Shown here piece after piece: positions 51,843-63,776 of a stretch of DNA of 64,000 bases; the stretch's first letter is position 1; each line of letters opens with the position of its first letter. A program made the translations under genes and the position numbers. The stretch is from Euleptes europaea. Taxonomy: Eukaryota; Chordata; Lepidosauria; Squamata; Sphaerodactylidae. The notes beneath the pieces are model-generated. The model was not told where the DNA came from and searched no databases. It saw only the letters and a list, made by a program, of their open reading frames with translations. The DNA is taken from positions 58,326,286 through 58,390,285 of the forward strand of contig NC_079325.1 of NCBI RefSeq assembly GCF_029931775.1, in the 5' to 3' direction.

Positions 51843-52020
51843 GCCTCCCAGCGGAGCGAACGGGGCTGGCGGACCGCACGGGCCTTTCGGCCAACAGCTC
51901 CAGGTCTGCACGAGGCGGGGAGGGGCGGAGGCCTCCGCCCCTCCCCGCCTCGTGCAGACCTGGAGCTGTTGGCCGAAAGGCCCGTGCGGTCCGCCAGCCC
52001 CGTTCGCTCCGCTGGGAGGC
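51843..52020. repeat. Perfect 178-bp palindrome, no spacer
   Basis: Arms 51843-51931 and 51932-52020 are exact reverse complements over 89 bases (centre GGAGG|CCTCC). The next outer pair (51842/52021) does not match. Confidence 0.97.
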
Positions 52021-52306
52021 CTTTTTATTAGGGGTGGGGGTGGTAGAGTATCCTTACCTAGTGCTTTATTTTTCCTGCTTGGCCCTTGGACACGTGTCTT
52101 TCCTTTGACACTAATTTCTGCTTCTTGTCTCTCGTTATCCAGGCTTCATTTCCGTGTTCGGGAGACGGGTACGTACCTCGCAGCGGGAAGGGCCTCCTTC
52201 AGGCTTCTGGCCCGGAGGGTCTCCTTTGAGGCCGCCGCGCGTTCATCCCTGGGCTCTTTCTTTAAAAAAAGTTGCGTGCTACACCTTCACGAGAGCTTGT
52301 TCGGAA

Positions 52307-52400
52307 ATGGCCAGTTTAGCCAACAAAGACTCTTATTTACAGCGACTGGCGAGGAAAATTTGCACCCAGGAAATTCAGGAACCACGAAAAAGGAAATCCG
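52307..52400 (+). CDS. SURF6: SURF6, nucleolar ribosome-biogenesis protein (first coding exon only)
   Basis: SURF6 (yeast Rrp14) is a nucleolar RNA-binding protein needed for pre-rRNA processing. Exon 52307-52400 encodes MASLANKDSYLQRLARKIC then TQEIQEPRKRKS, matching human MASLLAKDAYLQSLAKKIC. The ATG sits in GGAAATGG. The donor is CCG|GTACAG. The frame stays open upstream, but similarity begins at this Met. A possible 5' non-coding acceptor is at 52141-52142. No other SURF6 exon was found to 64000, so intron 1 exceeds 11.6 kb. Same direction and order after MED22 as in mammals. Confidence 0.9.
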
Positions 52401-52511
52401 GTACAGTTTCTGGGATTTGCATGGTTCTTTTTGGTTGTCGTATTACTAAAGGTGCTTCCCCTTAGCTTATGAGCTCTTCTGGGCAGAGGGCCTGTTGCTG
52501 CAAATGGGTAG

Positions 52512-55385
52512 AGTCATGGAATCATAGAGTTGGAAGGGACCACCAGGGTCATCTAGTCCAGCCCCCTGCACAAGGCAGGAAATTCACAACTACCTCCCCC
52601 CACATCCCCAGTGACCCCAACCCTCCCCCCGCCATGCAGGATCCCACAATCAAAGCACTCCCAACAGATGGCCATCCAGCCTCTGCTTAAAGACCTCCTA
52701 AGACAGGGACTCCCCCACCCCCGAGGCAGCCCATTCTACCGTCAAACCGCCCTCGCTGTCAGAAAGTTCTTCCTAATGTTTAGGTGGAATCGCTTTTCTG
52801 TTAGTTTAAATCCATTACTCCATGTCCTAGTCTCTGGAGCAACAGAGAACAAGCTAGTTCCCTCATCAACATGACATCCCTTCAAATGTTCAAACATGGC
52901 TATCATGTCTCCCCTCAACCTTCTCCAAACTAAGCAAACCCAACTCCCTAAGTCTCTCCTCATAGGACATGGATTCCAGACCTTTGACCATTCTGGTCGT
53001 CCTCCTCTGGACACGCTCCAACTTGTCAACATCCTTCTTAAATTGTGGAGCCCAAAACTGGACACAGTATTCCAAGTGTGGTCTGACCAATGCAGAATAC
53101 AGTGGTAGTATTACTTCCCTTGATCTAGACACAATACTCCTATTGATGCAGCCCAGAATTGCATTGGCCTTCTTAGCCGCCATATCACATTGTTGACTCA
53201 TGTTCAGTTTGTGGTCCACTAAGACTCCCAGATCTCTTTCACATGTACTGTTGTCAAGCCAACTATCTCCCATCCTGTACCTGTGCCATATGTTGTTTCT
53301 GCCTACGTGAAGTACTTTACACTTCTCCCTATTGAAATCCATTTTATTGCTTATGGCCCAGCTCTCCAGTCTATCGAGGTTATTCTGAACTCTGACCCTA
53401 CCCTCCGGGGTATTAACTACCCCCCCTAACTTGGTGTTATCTGCAAATTTGATTAGCATGCTCTCTATTCCATCATCCAAGTCATTTATAAAAATATTAA
53501 ATAGTACCGGTCCCAGGACAGATCCCTGTGGTACCCCACTGGTCACTCCTCTCCAGGATGAAGTTGTTCCATTAATGAGCACCCTTTGGGTTCGGTTGGT
53601 TAACCAATTACCAATCCACCTAACAGTAGCAGTGTCCAGCCCACATTTTACTAGCTTTGTTTCAAGAAGATCATGGGGGACTTTATTAAAGGCTTTACTG
53701 AAATCAAGGTACACTACATCTACAGCGTTCCCTTCATCTACCATACTTGTCACTCTTTCAAAAAAAGAGATGAGATTAGTTTGGCATGACCTGTTTTTGA
53801 GAAACCCATGTTGACTGTCAGTGAACACGGCATTTCTTTCTAAGTGCTTACAGACCGTCTGTTTAATTATCTTCTCTAGTATTTTACCTGGTATTGATGT
53901 CAGGCTGTGTGTGTGTGTGTAAAATGCCGTCAAGTCGCAGCCGACTGATGGCGACCCCTTTTGGGCTTTTCATGGCAAGAGACTAGCAGAGGTGGTTTGC
54001 CAGTGCCTTCCTCTGCACAGCAACCCTGGTATTCCTTGGTGGTCTCCCATCCAAATACTAACCAGGGCTGGCCTTGCTTAGCTTCTGAGATCTGACGAGA
54101 TCGGGCTAGCCTGGGCCGACTGGGCGATAATTGTTTGGGATTTCTTTCCCCCCCTTTTTAAAGATGGGGACCACATTTGCCCTCCAGTCTGCTGAAACTT
54201 CTCCTGTTCTCTATGAATTCTCAAAGATTATTGCCAGTGGTTCTGAAATCTCTTCAGCCAGTTCTTTTAACACCCTTGGATGCAGTTTGTCCGTCCCCAG
54301 AGACTTGAATTCATTAAGAGTAGCCAGTTATTCCTGTACTATCTCAGTGTCTATACTATGCTGTAATTCCCCTATTGCATTCTCTGCTCCATTTTCCCAG
54401 GTTGAGCACTATTCCCCTTTTGGGAGAAGACTGATACAAAAAAGGAGTTAAGTAATTCTGCCTTTTCTGTCTGCCTCCCTTGTTAATAACTCACCATCCT
54501 CTCCACACAATGACCCGATCGTTACCTTGATCTTCCTTTTGTTATGGACATAACCCAAAAACCCTTTTTTGTTGTTTTTTACTTCCCTGGCTAGCCGGAG
54601 CTCATTCTGCTCTTTAGCCTTCCTGACTTTCTCCCTACAGGTGCTAGCTACTTGTTTGAATTCCTCTTTGTTGATTTCTCCCTTTTTCCATTTCTTGTAC
54701 ATGCCCTTCTTAAATCCTATCTCAACCAAAAGTTCTTAAGTCATGAACACTGGTTTCTTCAAACCTCTACCTTTTTTTCTCCTCTTGGGAATTGATTGAA
54801 ATTGCGCCTTCAGTATCTCCCTTTTAAGAATTTCCCATCCTTCATGTACTCCCTTCTCATTCAATATTCTCACCCACGGGATCACACCCAGTAGTTCCCT
54901 AAATTTATTGAAATCAGCTTTCTTAAAGTCTAGAGTACATGTTTGACTATTTCTTGCTTCTCCTTTCTGCTGTATAACAAACTCCAGGAGAACTTGGTCA
55001 CTCCCACCTAAAGATCCCACTCCTTCTACCCCATAAACCAGATCATCATAACTGGTTAAGATCAGATCCAAAATGGCTGTTCCCCTTGTTGCTTCCACTT
55101 TTTGGACTATGAAGTTGTCTGCAAGGGAAGTGAGGAATTTGTCGGACCTAGTTGTTTTGGCAGAGTTAGCCTTCCAACAGATGTCAGGATAATTGAAATC
55201 TTCCATTACTACTACATCTTTCTTTTTTGAATGTTTGGACATCTGTTCCAGAAAAGCATCATCTAACTCTTCAGTTTGGCTTGGGGGTCTATAATATACC
55301 CCCACAATGACATCACTATTTTTCTCCCCCTTAATTTTTACCCAGATGGTTTCAAGCTGGGTTCTAGCATTTAAGTCTTGGATCT
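52512..55385 (-). mobile_element. CR1 LINE, long copy, interrupted by a SINE
   Basis: 3' terminus at 52512. The C-terminal and RT part is at about 52890-53907: [90 protein letters not shown]. The catalytic FADD reads FADN here. The endonuclease/linker part is at about 54130-55385: VGVYYRPPSQTEELDDAFLE, EDFNYPDICWKA, GGSDQVLLEF (the usual SDH His is Gln). The parts are in different frames. A 5S-derived SINE lies at 53908-54128. About 2.65 kb of CR1 without the SINE; 5' end missing. Confidence 0.95.
53908..54128 (-). mobile_element. 5S-rRNA-derived SINE inside CR1
   Basis: On the minus strand: AGCCCGATCTCGTCAGATCT, CAGAAGCTAAGCAAGGCCAG, TTTGGATGGGAGACCACCAA follow 5S rRNA; GGGGTCGCCATCAGTCGGCT and ACTTGACGGCATTTTACACA are the BovB-like tail. 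The best-preserved copy in the window. Confidence 0.95.
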
Positions 55386-55644
55386 AGTCTGCAGTTTGTC
55401 ATAAATGAATTGTTTGGTCTTCCAGCTGTGTATTCCAGCTCATTTCTGGGAAAAATAGTTGCAAAATCTTTGAAAACAGAGCTCTTGCTGTAAAACTGAG
55501 TGATTTGTGGAATACTGAAGCTGCCATAACATCCAGGACCGTGAGAACTAGCCGCTTGATTTCCTAAGTGAATATTTATTCATTTGTAGGGTTGTTTGCA
55601 GCTCCTCTTTTTAGAGAAAGGCATATCTTGAAGAGGTTTGCAAC

Positions 55645-55935
55645 AGTTATGTTACATGCCATCAGGTCACTTCTGACTTACGGCGACCCCATGAATTAAT
55701 GTCCTCCAAAACCTCCTATCGTTGGCAGCCATGCTCAGGTCTTGCAAACTGAGGGCCATGGCTTCCTTTATAGAGTCAATCCATCTCATGTTGGGTCTCT
55801 CTCTTTTTTTGCTGCCTTCCACTTTTCCTAGCGTTATTGTCTTTTCCCGTGATTCTTGTCTTCTCACAATGTGACCAAAGTATGGTAGCCTCAGTTTAGT
55901 CATTTTAGCTTCTAGGGATATTTCAGGCTTGATTT
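55645..55935 (-). mobile_element. BovB/RTE LINE 3' end
   Basis: The minus strand encodes the RTE ORF C-terminus: LRLPYFGHIVRRQESREKTI, NMRWIDSIKEAMALSLQDLS, NDRRFWRTLIHGVAVSQK, and ends GGGGTCGCCGTAAGTCAGAA. Confidence 0.92.
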
Positions 55936-56745
55936 AATATTTCCAACACACCCCTTGACTGGTTTCCTTCTTGTTGCTCATCTTCTTTAACATGTTGGGA
56001 ATAAGGTACCATCTATAGAACATCTTGTACCAATTTTCTCTAACTTCTTGACTGGCAGTAAATTTCAACTCTGAGGTACACAATGCTTCCCACTTTTCCA
56101 TTGTTATAATCCCACCAACATTCTGCATCCCATTCTTCCTATTTTTGTTGTTCTCTTCTATTTCTTTGCATCAGTTATTATAATAGTTCATTTTGTTTAA
56201 GGGCAAGTTAATGAAAAGTTGCTTTAAGAATTCTGATTCTATTGTTATCACCTTTTACTGTCACTTGTTGTCTGTCTTTAGCAATTTTAACAGTTTCATC
56301 AGTCATTCATGAAATAATTTCATTTCTTTTGGTTACAGGAATAGTCTTTGCACATTCTTTCTTGATAATATTTCTGGTTACAATTCACAGTTCTTCCAGT
56401 TCATGTCCAATTAAACTTAGTTATGCAAATTTATTCTTGATTAGTGTTTAGATTAGATTTTGATGCTTATGATTGTTTTAGTGCTTTTCTGCAGCTTTAT
56501 TCCAATTTTTGAAATTAACTATTTGTGGTTTTAGCTGGGTTTCTCTAAGACTTGAAAGCAGGCTGTGAAGACAATTGCTGTTCCCCATTGGTTATCCCCA
56601 GTATATCACATTCAGAGTAGATAGATTCCCTCTAAACATGAAGGTTTCATTTGGCTATCATGATGCATTGCCACTGATATATCTATCCTTCACGTTAAAA
56701 AAACTATCAGAAAGCAGATTTATGGAAATCTCCTTCTCCACCCCA
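55936..56745 (-). mobile_element. L1-clade LINE ORF2 fragment
   Basis: The minus strand from 56128 reads NWYKMFYRWYLIPNMLKKM and then CWKY, the L1 ORF2 'RWYLTP...CWRC' region. Farther left-to-right the AT-rich sequence to about 56745 is probably more of the same, with many stops. 56746-56936 shows only a CTCC run. Confidence 0.6.
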
Positions 56746-56936
56746 CCCCTCTTTCTCTAGGCAATTTCCACCCATGTTGGAGATGTTCTTTCAAATTATT
56801 GAGTTAGGAAATGTCTTCAGAATTTGGGGCATTTATTTCTCTGTTTAATGCATGCATATGCCACTCTTTCTGTTAAGCTGCCGGAAAGTGGTTTGCAATA
56901 TCTATCCCTCCCTCCCTCCCTCCCAAAAAAGCCTAG

Positions 56937-57050
56937 TCCAGTTTGTTTGTGGGCTTCCTAGAGGCACCTAGTTGGCCCTGTGTGAACAGATTGCTGGACT
57001 TGATGGGCCTTGGTCTGATCCAGTAGGGCCTTTTTATGTTCTTATGTCTC
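56937..57050 (+). mobile_element. CR1/L3 LINE tail
   Basis: TTTGTTTGTGGGCTTCCTAG, AACAGATTGCTGGACTTGAT, GGGCCTTGGTCTGATCCAGT and TTTTTATGTTCTTATG, as in 28045-28845. Confidence 0.9.
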
Positions 57051-57186
57051 CTGTCTTCCCTTCAGGGCACAGGCAAAGGGCTACCCACATAGGTGGGGGT
57101 CCTCCAGGCTATTGGAGATCCCTTCAATACCGAAGGCTGAAACTCTCTGGATTGCCTTTCTTGGCACACCAAAGAAAGGCTTGGAT

Positions 57187-57359
57187 CAGAGGTGTTAAAC
57201 ATAAGGCCCGTGGGCTAGATCCAGCACCTTGAGAGCTCTTCTCTAGCCCGTGAGCCAGCCACTGCCCCCATCCCTATCTGGCTGGCAAGTGTGCCTGGCC
57301 TGACCAGGTGACATTTATGACATATCTGGCCCTTGTAACAAATGTGTTAGACACCCCTG
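57187..57359. mobile_element. hAT MITE with 8-bp target duplication
   Basis: Left end CAGAGGTGTTAAACATAAGG and right end TGTGTTAGACACCCCTG are imperfect inverted repeats. GCTTGGAT (57179-57186) and GCTTAGAT (57360-57367) form the duplication with one difference. Confidence 0.88.
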
Positions 57360-57399
57360 GCTTAGATTGTTTCCTTCTCGCTCTGAGAGAGAAGGGCAT

Positions 57400-59557
57400 C
57401 TATGGTTGGGTGTTTCGGCTTCGCTTGCTTCGGGAGGCAGGACCTTAAAAAACTTTCGCTCCCACTTCCTGTCTCCTGGGAAATGCCCCCCTTCTTCTCC
57501 AGTTCTTTCCTGCCTCACTATCGGGAGAGCGTGTTTTTTCATCTCTCTGCAGCAGCTTCAGGAAAGATCCCTTTTTCTTATCTGATTCTTCTTACCTAAA
57601 TCTCATCTACTTAATTCTATTCTAATCTATCTTAATTCTACCTTTCCTTGTCTATTTTACCTCTGTTTAGACGGTTAGTAGAGGGCAACGGTCGAGTAGT
57701 GAGTTCCCGCCAGAACAAAATGGCGGAGGATCGTTCCAACCAATACATCGCCCAGGGCGATTTGGATCCCTCTCTACTTAGACCAGCTGCAGGAGGAGAT
57801 CAGCCCTCTTGCAGCTATTTATCAGGCGTTAAGAGCAAGAAAAAAGCCGCGCCTAGGAAAAAGAAAATTGGGTCGGCGCACAGGAAAGCGGCCAAACGCC
57901 TCCTCAACGCCGCCCGTGGTCACAGAGCCCCGAAGGTGCCGAAAATGAGCGCTTCTCCGCCTCAGTTCCAAAGCGCTCAGGGACCCACAGCTGCGCCGAC
58001 CGCTCCGTTCCAGGCCCCTTATACGAGCACACAACGGCTACGTCCGTTCCATCTCTAGCGGCAGCCGCTTCGACTCCATGCGATGGCGCCGCTTCAGCCT
58101 TGCAGGGGCCAGCCGCAGAAGCCTCCATTGGTAAAGTACCTACACTGCCGGTTCCCATGGGGGCGGGGGGACTGGCAGGGGGACTGGAATTTTTAAGGGC
58201 AGAGTTGTCTGCCTTAGTGAGGGATTCATTTGCCGAGGGACTGAGATTGGTCAGCTTGTCTTCCCCAGCCCCTTCCCCCGGCCCTTCTACTTCGCGGGAC
58301 CCTTCCCCATCTCACCACCGAAAGGGGGCAGATTTGCGCACCAAAGGCTTACAAAGGCTGATCTGAAGGCTCAATCCGTTTCCTTTTCGGAGCAGAGGGA
58401 ACCCGATATCTCCCCGTTTTCCTCAGATGACGAAGGAAGGGAGAGAGAGGAAGGTGAATTCTCTTCTAGTGAAGAGAAGGGAATGAGTCATTCATATGAA
58501 TGACTCCCCTTCCAACTTCATCCCTGTTCCAGATTATTTCACTGGCCTAGTTAAGGCCGAATGGGCTAAGCCTCTGGGGGGGAAAGGGCACCTCAATTCA
58601 CCAAAAAGTTTTACAACTTGGCAACTACCTCAGCCGACCTGCTTCGGGTCCCCACAGTTGAATCCCATTTCAGCCCTGCATTCTGCGGGCTACGGAAGAG
58701 GGCCAGGTAATGATTAGAGACCCTGTTGATCGCAAGGTTGATTTAGCCTGTAAACGTTCCCATGAAGCCTCAGCTCTAGCTACCAGCGTGTCCATTACTT
58801 CGGCCTTAGTCTCTAGGGCGGCTATTGTTTGGGTCAGGAAGTTAGCCCAGCTTATACCTGAAGACGATAGGAACGCTCTTGAGGGGGTGTCAAGAATACT
58901 TAAAGCGGTTTTCTTCCTGGCCGATTCCTCATTGGATGCCATGGTCTTTTCCGCCAGAGCCTTGGCCACCTCAGTGGCAGCTAGGAGGGCCATGTGGATC
59001 CGCCCTTGGCATGTTGGGCACCGGTCCAAAATCGTCCTGATGGGCTACCCATATCAAGGTGGCAAGTTGTTTGGGGAATCTTTAGAATCTATCTTAGTTG
59101 AAACCAAAGATAAAAAGAAGGCCCTCCCCAAGGTCCTAAGCAAAGATTACGAATATCACAGCCAGACTTTCTTTCGGTCCTTTCATGCCATGTCGCGTTA
59201 CAGACCTGACAATAGAAGAGGCCAGTGGAATTCACAGCGTGGGTCCTTTCGTTGGGGAGGTCGTTTTTCCAGGTCCTCCCGCTTCACCAATACTCAGTCA
59301 GAGGGGTCAAAGCCCCACGTCAGCCCAAACAATGACGCCCTCCTGCGGCCTGTGGGGGGCAGGCTCAGGTTTTTTCAGGAACAATGGTCCTCCTCCCATG
59401 CAGACCCCTGGGTTTTGAAAATAGTGACAGAGGGATATCAAATAGAATTTTTCAGGGTTCCTCCAGACCGTGTTGTGCCTTCCCCACGTCCCATGAACAA
59501 AGAGAAACGGCTCAGAACGTTGGCGGCCATACATCACCTTGCGGACATCTGTGCCCT
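57400..59557 (+). mobile_element. DIRS-type retroelement (fossil), left part, cut by a Gypsy insertion
   Basis: Family: DIRS. Parts seen: a gag-like region from about 57720 to 59280 (basic start near MAEDRSNQYIAQGDL; Ala/Ser-rich helical part AIVWVRKLAQLIPEDD; ARRAMWIRPWHVGH; Arg/Gly-rich end) and the start of the reverse transcriptase (PVGGRLRFFQEQW, DPWVLKIVTEGYQIEF). The left limit is uncertain. The rest should lie beyond the Gypsy element, outside the window. It looks broken, with several breaks besides the insertion. Confidence 0.85.
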
Positions 59558-59890
59558 TGTCAGGAGCAGGACTCTTCTCTGTTCTCGACGTTTCTGGGTT
59601 GTTTTGGGTTTCTCACAGATGCTCTACTCCTCTCCGCCAAGGACTTTTTATCTAACGGACATTCCTTTCTCGTGGGAGCCCGACTGAGGGGTTACCATGC
59701 CAACCTATGCTATCTGATATGACCTGGTTCACCATATATTCTACTGTGTGTTTTCTGTTCCCCATTCCTGCCTTAGTAAAGTTTGCAAGCTCTGTTTTCC
59801 TGCATGATTTCCATTAAAGTCAACTTTCCTTAGGACTACCTGCCTGGGTTGTTGCTTTTGGGGAATGCTACGGGACAAGTGCTTACATTA
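59558..59890 (+). repeat. Left LTR of the Gypsy element
   Basis: Begins TGTCAGGAGCAGGACTCTTC. The right end, near 59890, is not certain. It matches 63777-64000. Confidence 0.8.
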
Positions 59891-62800
59891 AGGAAGGAAT
59901 CACTTTTCGCTTTTACCTGCCTGGCTGGAGCCCTGGAGGGTTCGCCTACAACTTGGCTGGAGGACGAGACTCCCCGAGTACGGGTTCCACGTCTGGAATC
60001 CTGGAGGGCTTATCCCGTTGGGCCCTTTTGCTAGGATCTTCTACCTTCCCTGACGACCCTACTCTACTTCATGATGTGCTCGTCGAAGCAGTGCGGACCG
60101 ATGCGGAAGTCAACTGCCTAGTTGAACTTGTTCGGGTTCAGTGGCGCTGCCTTACGGAAACGACGCCTTGGACGTCAGGATGCGGACCGAGACGCCCATT
60201 ACGAACTTTTGGCCCTGGACGGACTATTGGAAGAAGTACAGGTGGCACAAGAGGACTTGACCATCTTAACCCGTTTGTTAGCGAGATTGACATTGCACGA
60301 CACGCAGCAGGACGCGGCGGCGGTCCCAGACCATCCCAACTCGCCTCGCGACATGGCGGGACCACAGCCGCCGGCCCTAGTTCCTGATCCTAAAGTGTGC
60401 CAAGCAGAGGTGCAAGGCCTCGCTGTCCGAACTGCGCTGCTATTTGTGGGACTGCCCCCGGCCACAACCACAGTGGCCGACCTAACACAGCTGTTAACCC
60501 CGACATTTTGGGCTGGAGCAGCCGCATTGGCCGTCCAGGTGCAACCTCTACTCAGTCAAGATACTACCCCACTCCTCGCCCTTTTGGAGCGAGAGGCCCT
60601 TCCGATTGTCACCGCGGCCGCTGCCCTGAAGATTGAGGCCGATCAGGCGCTCGCAGACAAACAACGGGCCGAGGAACAACAGCAAGCCGCAGAAGCGGCG
60701 GCGGCCAAGGCTCTGGCCGACAAAGAAAAGGAGCAGCAATTGGCCGTCGAACGAGCCCAGGCAGATGCAAAAGATGTGCATCCCAAGGAAACTATGGGAT
60801 CTGGGTTCTCTTTCGGACCCTCTTTCTCCCCAACATTTGCCCCATCTTGCACCACGCAACGCGCCCGGCGCCTTGCTGAACATCTCCCTGAATTGGACTA
60901 CTCCGACGAGGAGGACCTATATGGCGACGGATCCCACTGGGCTGCCAATCTCCGGGTCAGCCGATCCAAACGCACTGGAGGGATCAGCAACGACACGTAT
61001 TTCTTGCGGAACCAAAATCGGGAGTTGGCCGACCGCATAACCCGCCTACAAGATCAAATGGAACAGCTGCTCCGCGAGAATGAACGGTTGCACCGGGCTC
61101 AAACTGCCCATTTTACCGGATCCAACTCAGCCACCGCAGCCAGCCCCGCAGGCTCTGCCACAGGTGCCCACTGCGCCCACCGTGCCCGCTGTGCCGCCCA
61201 TCGGGGTACCAGTTCAGCCACTCCCCGGGGCGCCAATTGCACCGCCCGTCGGAGCGCCAATATTACCGCTCCCTGGGCAACCGATTCAATAGAAACAACC
61301 TCGACTAAAGATCACTTATGACGGCTCGGTTGAGACTTTACCCTGTTTCCTACATCATGTGGACAGTTACATGAGAGAACAAGGCCAGTTCTTCCCTACC
61401 AAGGACAGTCGAGTCCGTTTCGTTGCCTCCCTATTAACAAGAAAAGCGGCTGACCGGATGATTCTCCAGTTTGACACTTGGGTTCGCGCCACACGCTCTC
61501 TCAACAACTTCATGTCTGCCCCGCGGAGGTGCTTCGAGGACCCCTTCTTGGGAGAAAGAGCCAAAGCCGAACTCTTGCAACTCCGTCAGGGCTCAACCCT
61601 AGTTCGGGAATTCGCTGACGAGTTTCGACGACTCGCCAGTAAAATAGTGGACTGGCCTGAAGCCACCCGTATACACTATTTTCGGGAAGCCTTACACCCC
61701 GACATTTTGAACTGGGCATACATGCGAGGGGACCCTGGTACCTTGGAAGATTGGATCTTACTGGCGGAAGAGGTGGAGAGCCGCCACTAGGTCATTTCTC
61801 TAGTCCTGTGCCGAACCAAAGAGGGGAGCAGTCAAAAGCCTCCTCCTAAGGTTTCAACACCCGTCCCACAGAGACTAACGCGACCCTCACAGGACCCTCA
61901 GCCTGCCCGCGTCGTCTAGACCTCACTCTTCCTCCCTGACCAGAAGGACCTCCCCGAGCTCGGGGGTGACCTCAACGCAGAGGCACCGCGGCCTCACGCA
62001 GCACTACACCAGGGCGACACGCATCCTCTGCACTTCACATCGGAGAAGTTCCTAATGAACCAACCTCTACCGAACCATCCGGGTCTCGGATTACAAGTGC
62101 CCCATTGGGGGACAGCTCGCCTTCCTCGGATGAGGATCGCACCTGGAATCCCCCTGCCCTCAACCTGGAATCTCCTCTTGATCTGTCAAAAAACGGACCT
62201 CTGCAGCTTCTGCAAAACCCAAGGCTCCTGTTATGGTGAGTAAAATTGAAAATACTGTATATGTGGACGTGGTGTTACAACATTACAAAAGAGGCCCCCA
62301 ACTACATGTTAAAGCACTAATAGACTCTGGCTGTGGGCGCTCCCTAATCAATGAGGCCACTTTCAGTGCACTTAAGGTCAAATCAGAGACACTACCTGAT
62401 CCCATCCAATTCGCTCAGATGGATGGCAGTACCTTTAGAGGTGGTCTGGTAAACCGTCGCACATGCTGCGTCGCTATGGGTATTGGCTCTCATTGGGAGC
62501 AAATTGACTTCACCATAGCCCCCATCTGGTACGAAGTCATTTTGGGAATAAACTGGCTCAAGGGGCACATCCCTGCTATAGACTGGAAGGCTGATACTAT
62601 CACATTTTCTGATCCTGGCTGCGCCCAACACCGCCACGAAGTCGCTGTTGTCTTTCCGACAGCCTCAGCTTTGGTCTCTGACACCCCCCTCCTTTGTTGC
62701 TACCCGTTGAGTATCTGGACTTTGCAGACGTTTTTGATGTAAAGGAATGCGATGCACTACCCCCCTACCGCAGAACTGACTGCGCCATTGAAGTGGTGGG

Positions 62801-63776
62801 AGACAGTAAACTTCCTAAGAGTAAAATTTATCCCATGAGCACTGTTGAACGTACTGTATTACGGGACTTTTTAGACAAAAACCTTGCTCGTGGTTTCATT
62901 CGACCATCTTCAGCTCCCAACTCAGCCCCTGCTTTCTTTGTCGGCAAAAAGACAGGTGATTTACGCCTCTGCATCAACTTTCGGAAGCTCAATGCAGTCA
63001 CTCAGACTAATGCCTACCACATTCCTCTAATTTCAGATATCTTAGGACAACTGAAAGAGGGGCGCATTTTCATCAAACTGGACTTAGTCGAAGCCTATTA
63101 TAGAGTCCGCACTCGTGACGGAGATGAGCCCCTCACAGCCTTTTCCAGCTGTTTTGGCATGTTTGAGTTTCTTGTCATGCCCTTCGGATTAAAGGGGGCT
63201 CCGGGGGTCTTCATGCAATTTATTAATGAGATCCTACACGACTTATACCGGGGCGTGGTGGTTTATCTGGATGATATCCTTATTTACTTCAACTCTATGG
63301 AAGAACATATAACTTTGGTGCGGGAAGTGCTGCAACGTCTCCGGGACAACCAGCTCTATGCTAAGGCATCCAAATGCGAATTCCACCAAAAACAATTGAC
63401 ATTTCTGGGTTACATTGTTTCGCACCAAGGTCTTACCGTGGACCCTCCTAAGGTGCAGTCTGTAATCGATTGGGCTCCGCCCTCGACCCGTAAGCAAGTG
63501 CAACAATTTCTTGGCTTTGCATCCCGATCCACTTCCTGAGCAACCGGTGATGGTGGAGGGGGAGGAGCATTTCAAGGTTGCTAAGATCCTGGACTCTCGT
63601 ATTCGTCACTGATCTCTCCAATATCTCGTTCGTTGGAAGCCCTTCCCTCCTGCCTATGATGAATGGGTACGCTCCCGCGATGTTGCCGACCATCATCTGG
63701 TGCGCGCCTTTCACTCCGCCTACCCCCACAAGCCGGCCCCTTTGCAGGGCGGGAGGGGGCCCTGAGGGGAGCAGAA

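Larger units (their letters stand above)
51270..52020. promoter_or_regulatory. CpG island at the SURF6 5' end
   Basis: Very CpG-rich block 290-1040 bases before the SURF6 start codon. It holds (CTG)8 at 51440-51463 and a perfect palindrome at 51843-52020. The SURF6 transcription start is presumably in or near it. Confidence 0.75.

Noticed and set aside
51221-51911. Long ORFs on both strands around 51.2-51.9 kb
   Set aside because: Pro/Arg/Ala-rich products of a CpG island and a CTG repeat; no recognisable domain.
51276-52449. Matching protein segments on both strands at 51.7-52.0 kb
   Set aside because: Caused by the perfect palindrome, not by two genes.
54050-54128. Possible 5S rRNA gene on the minus strand
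   Set aside because: Only part of 5S is present and it is fused to a BovB-like SINE tail.
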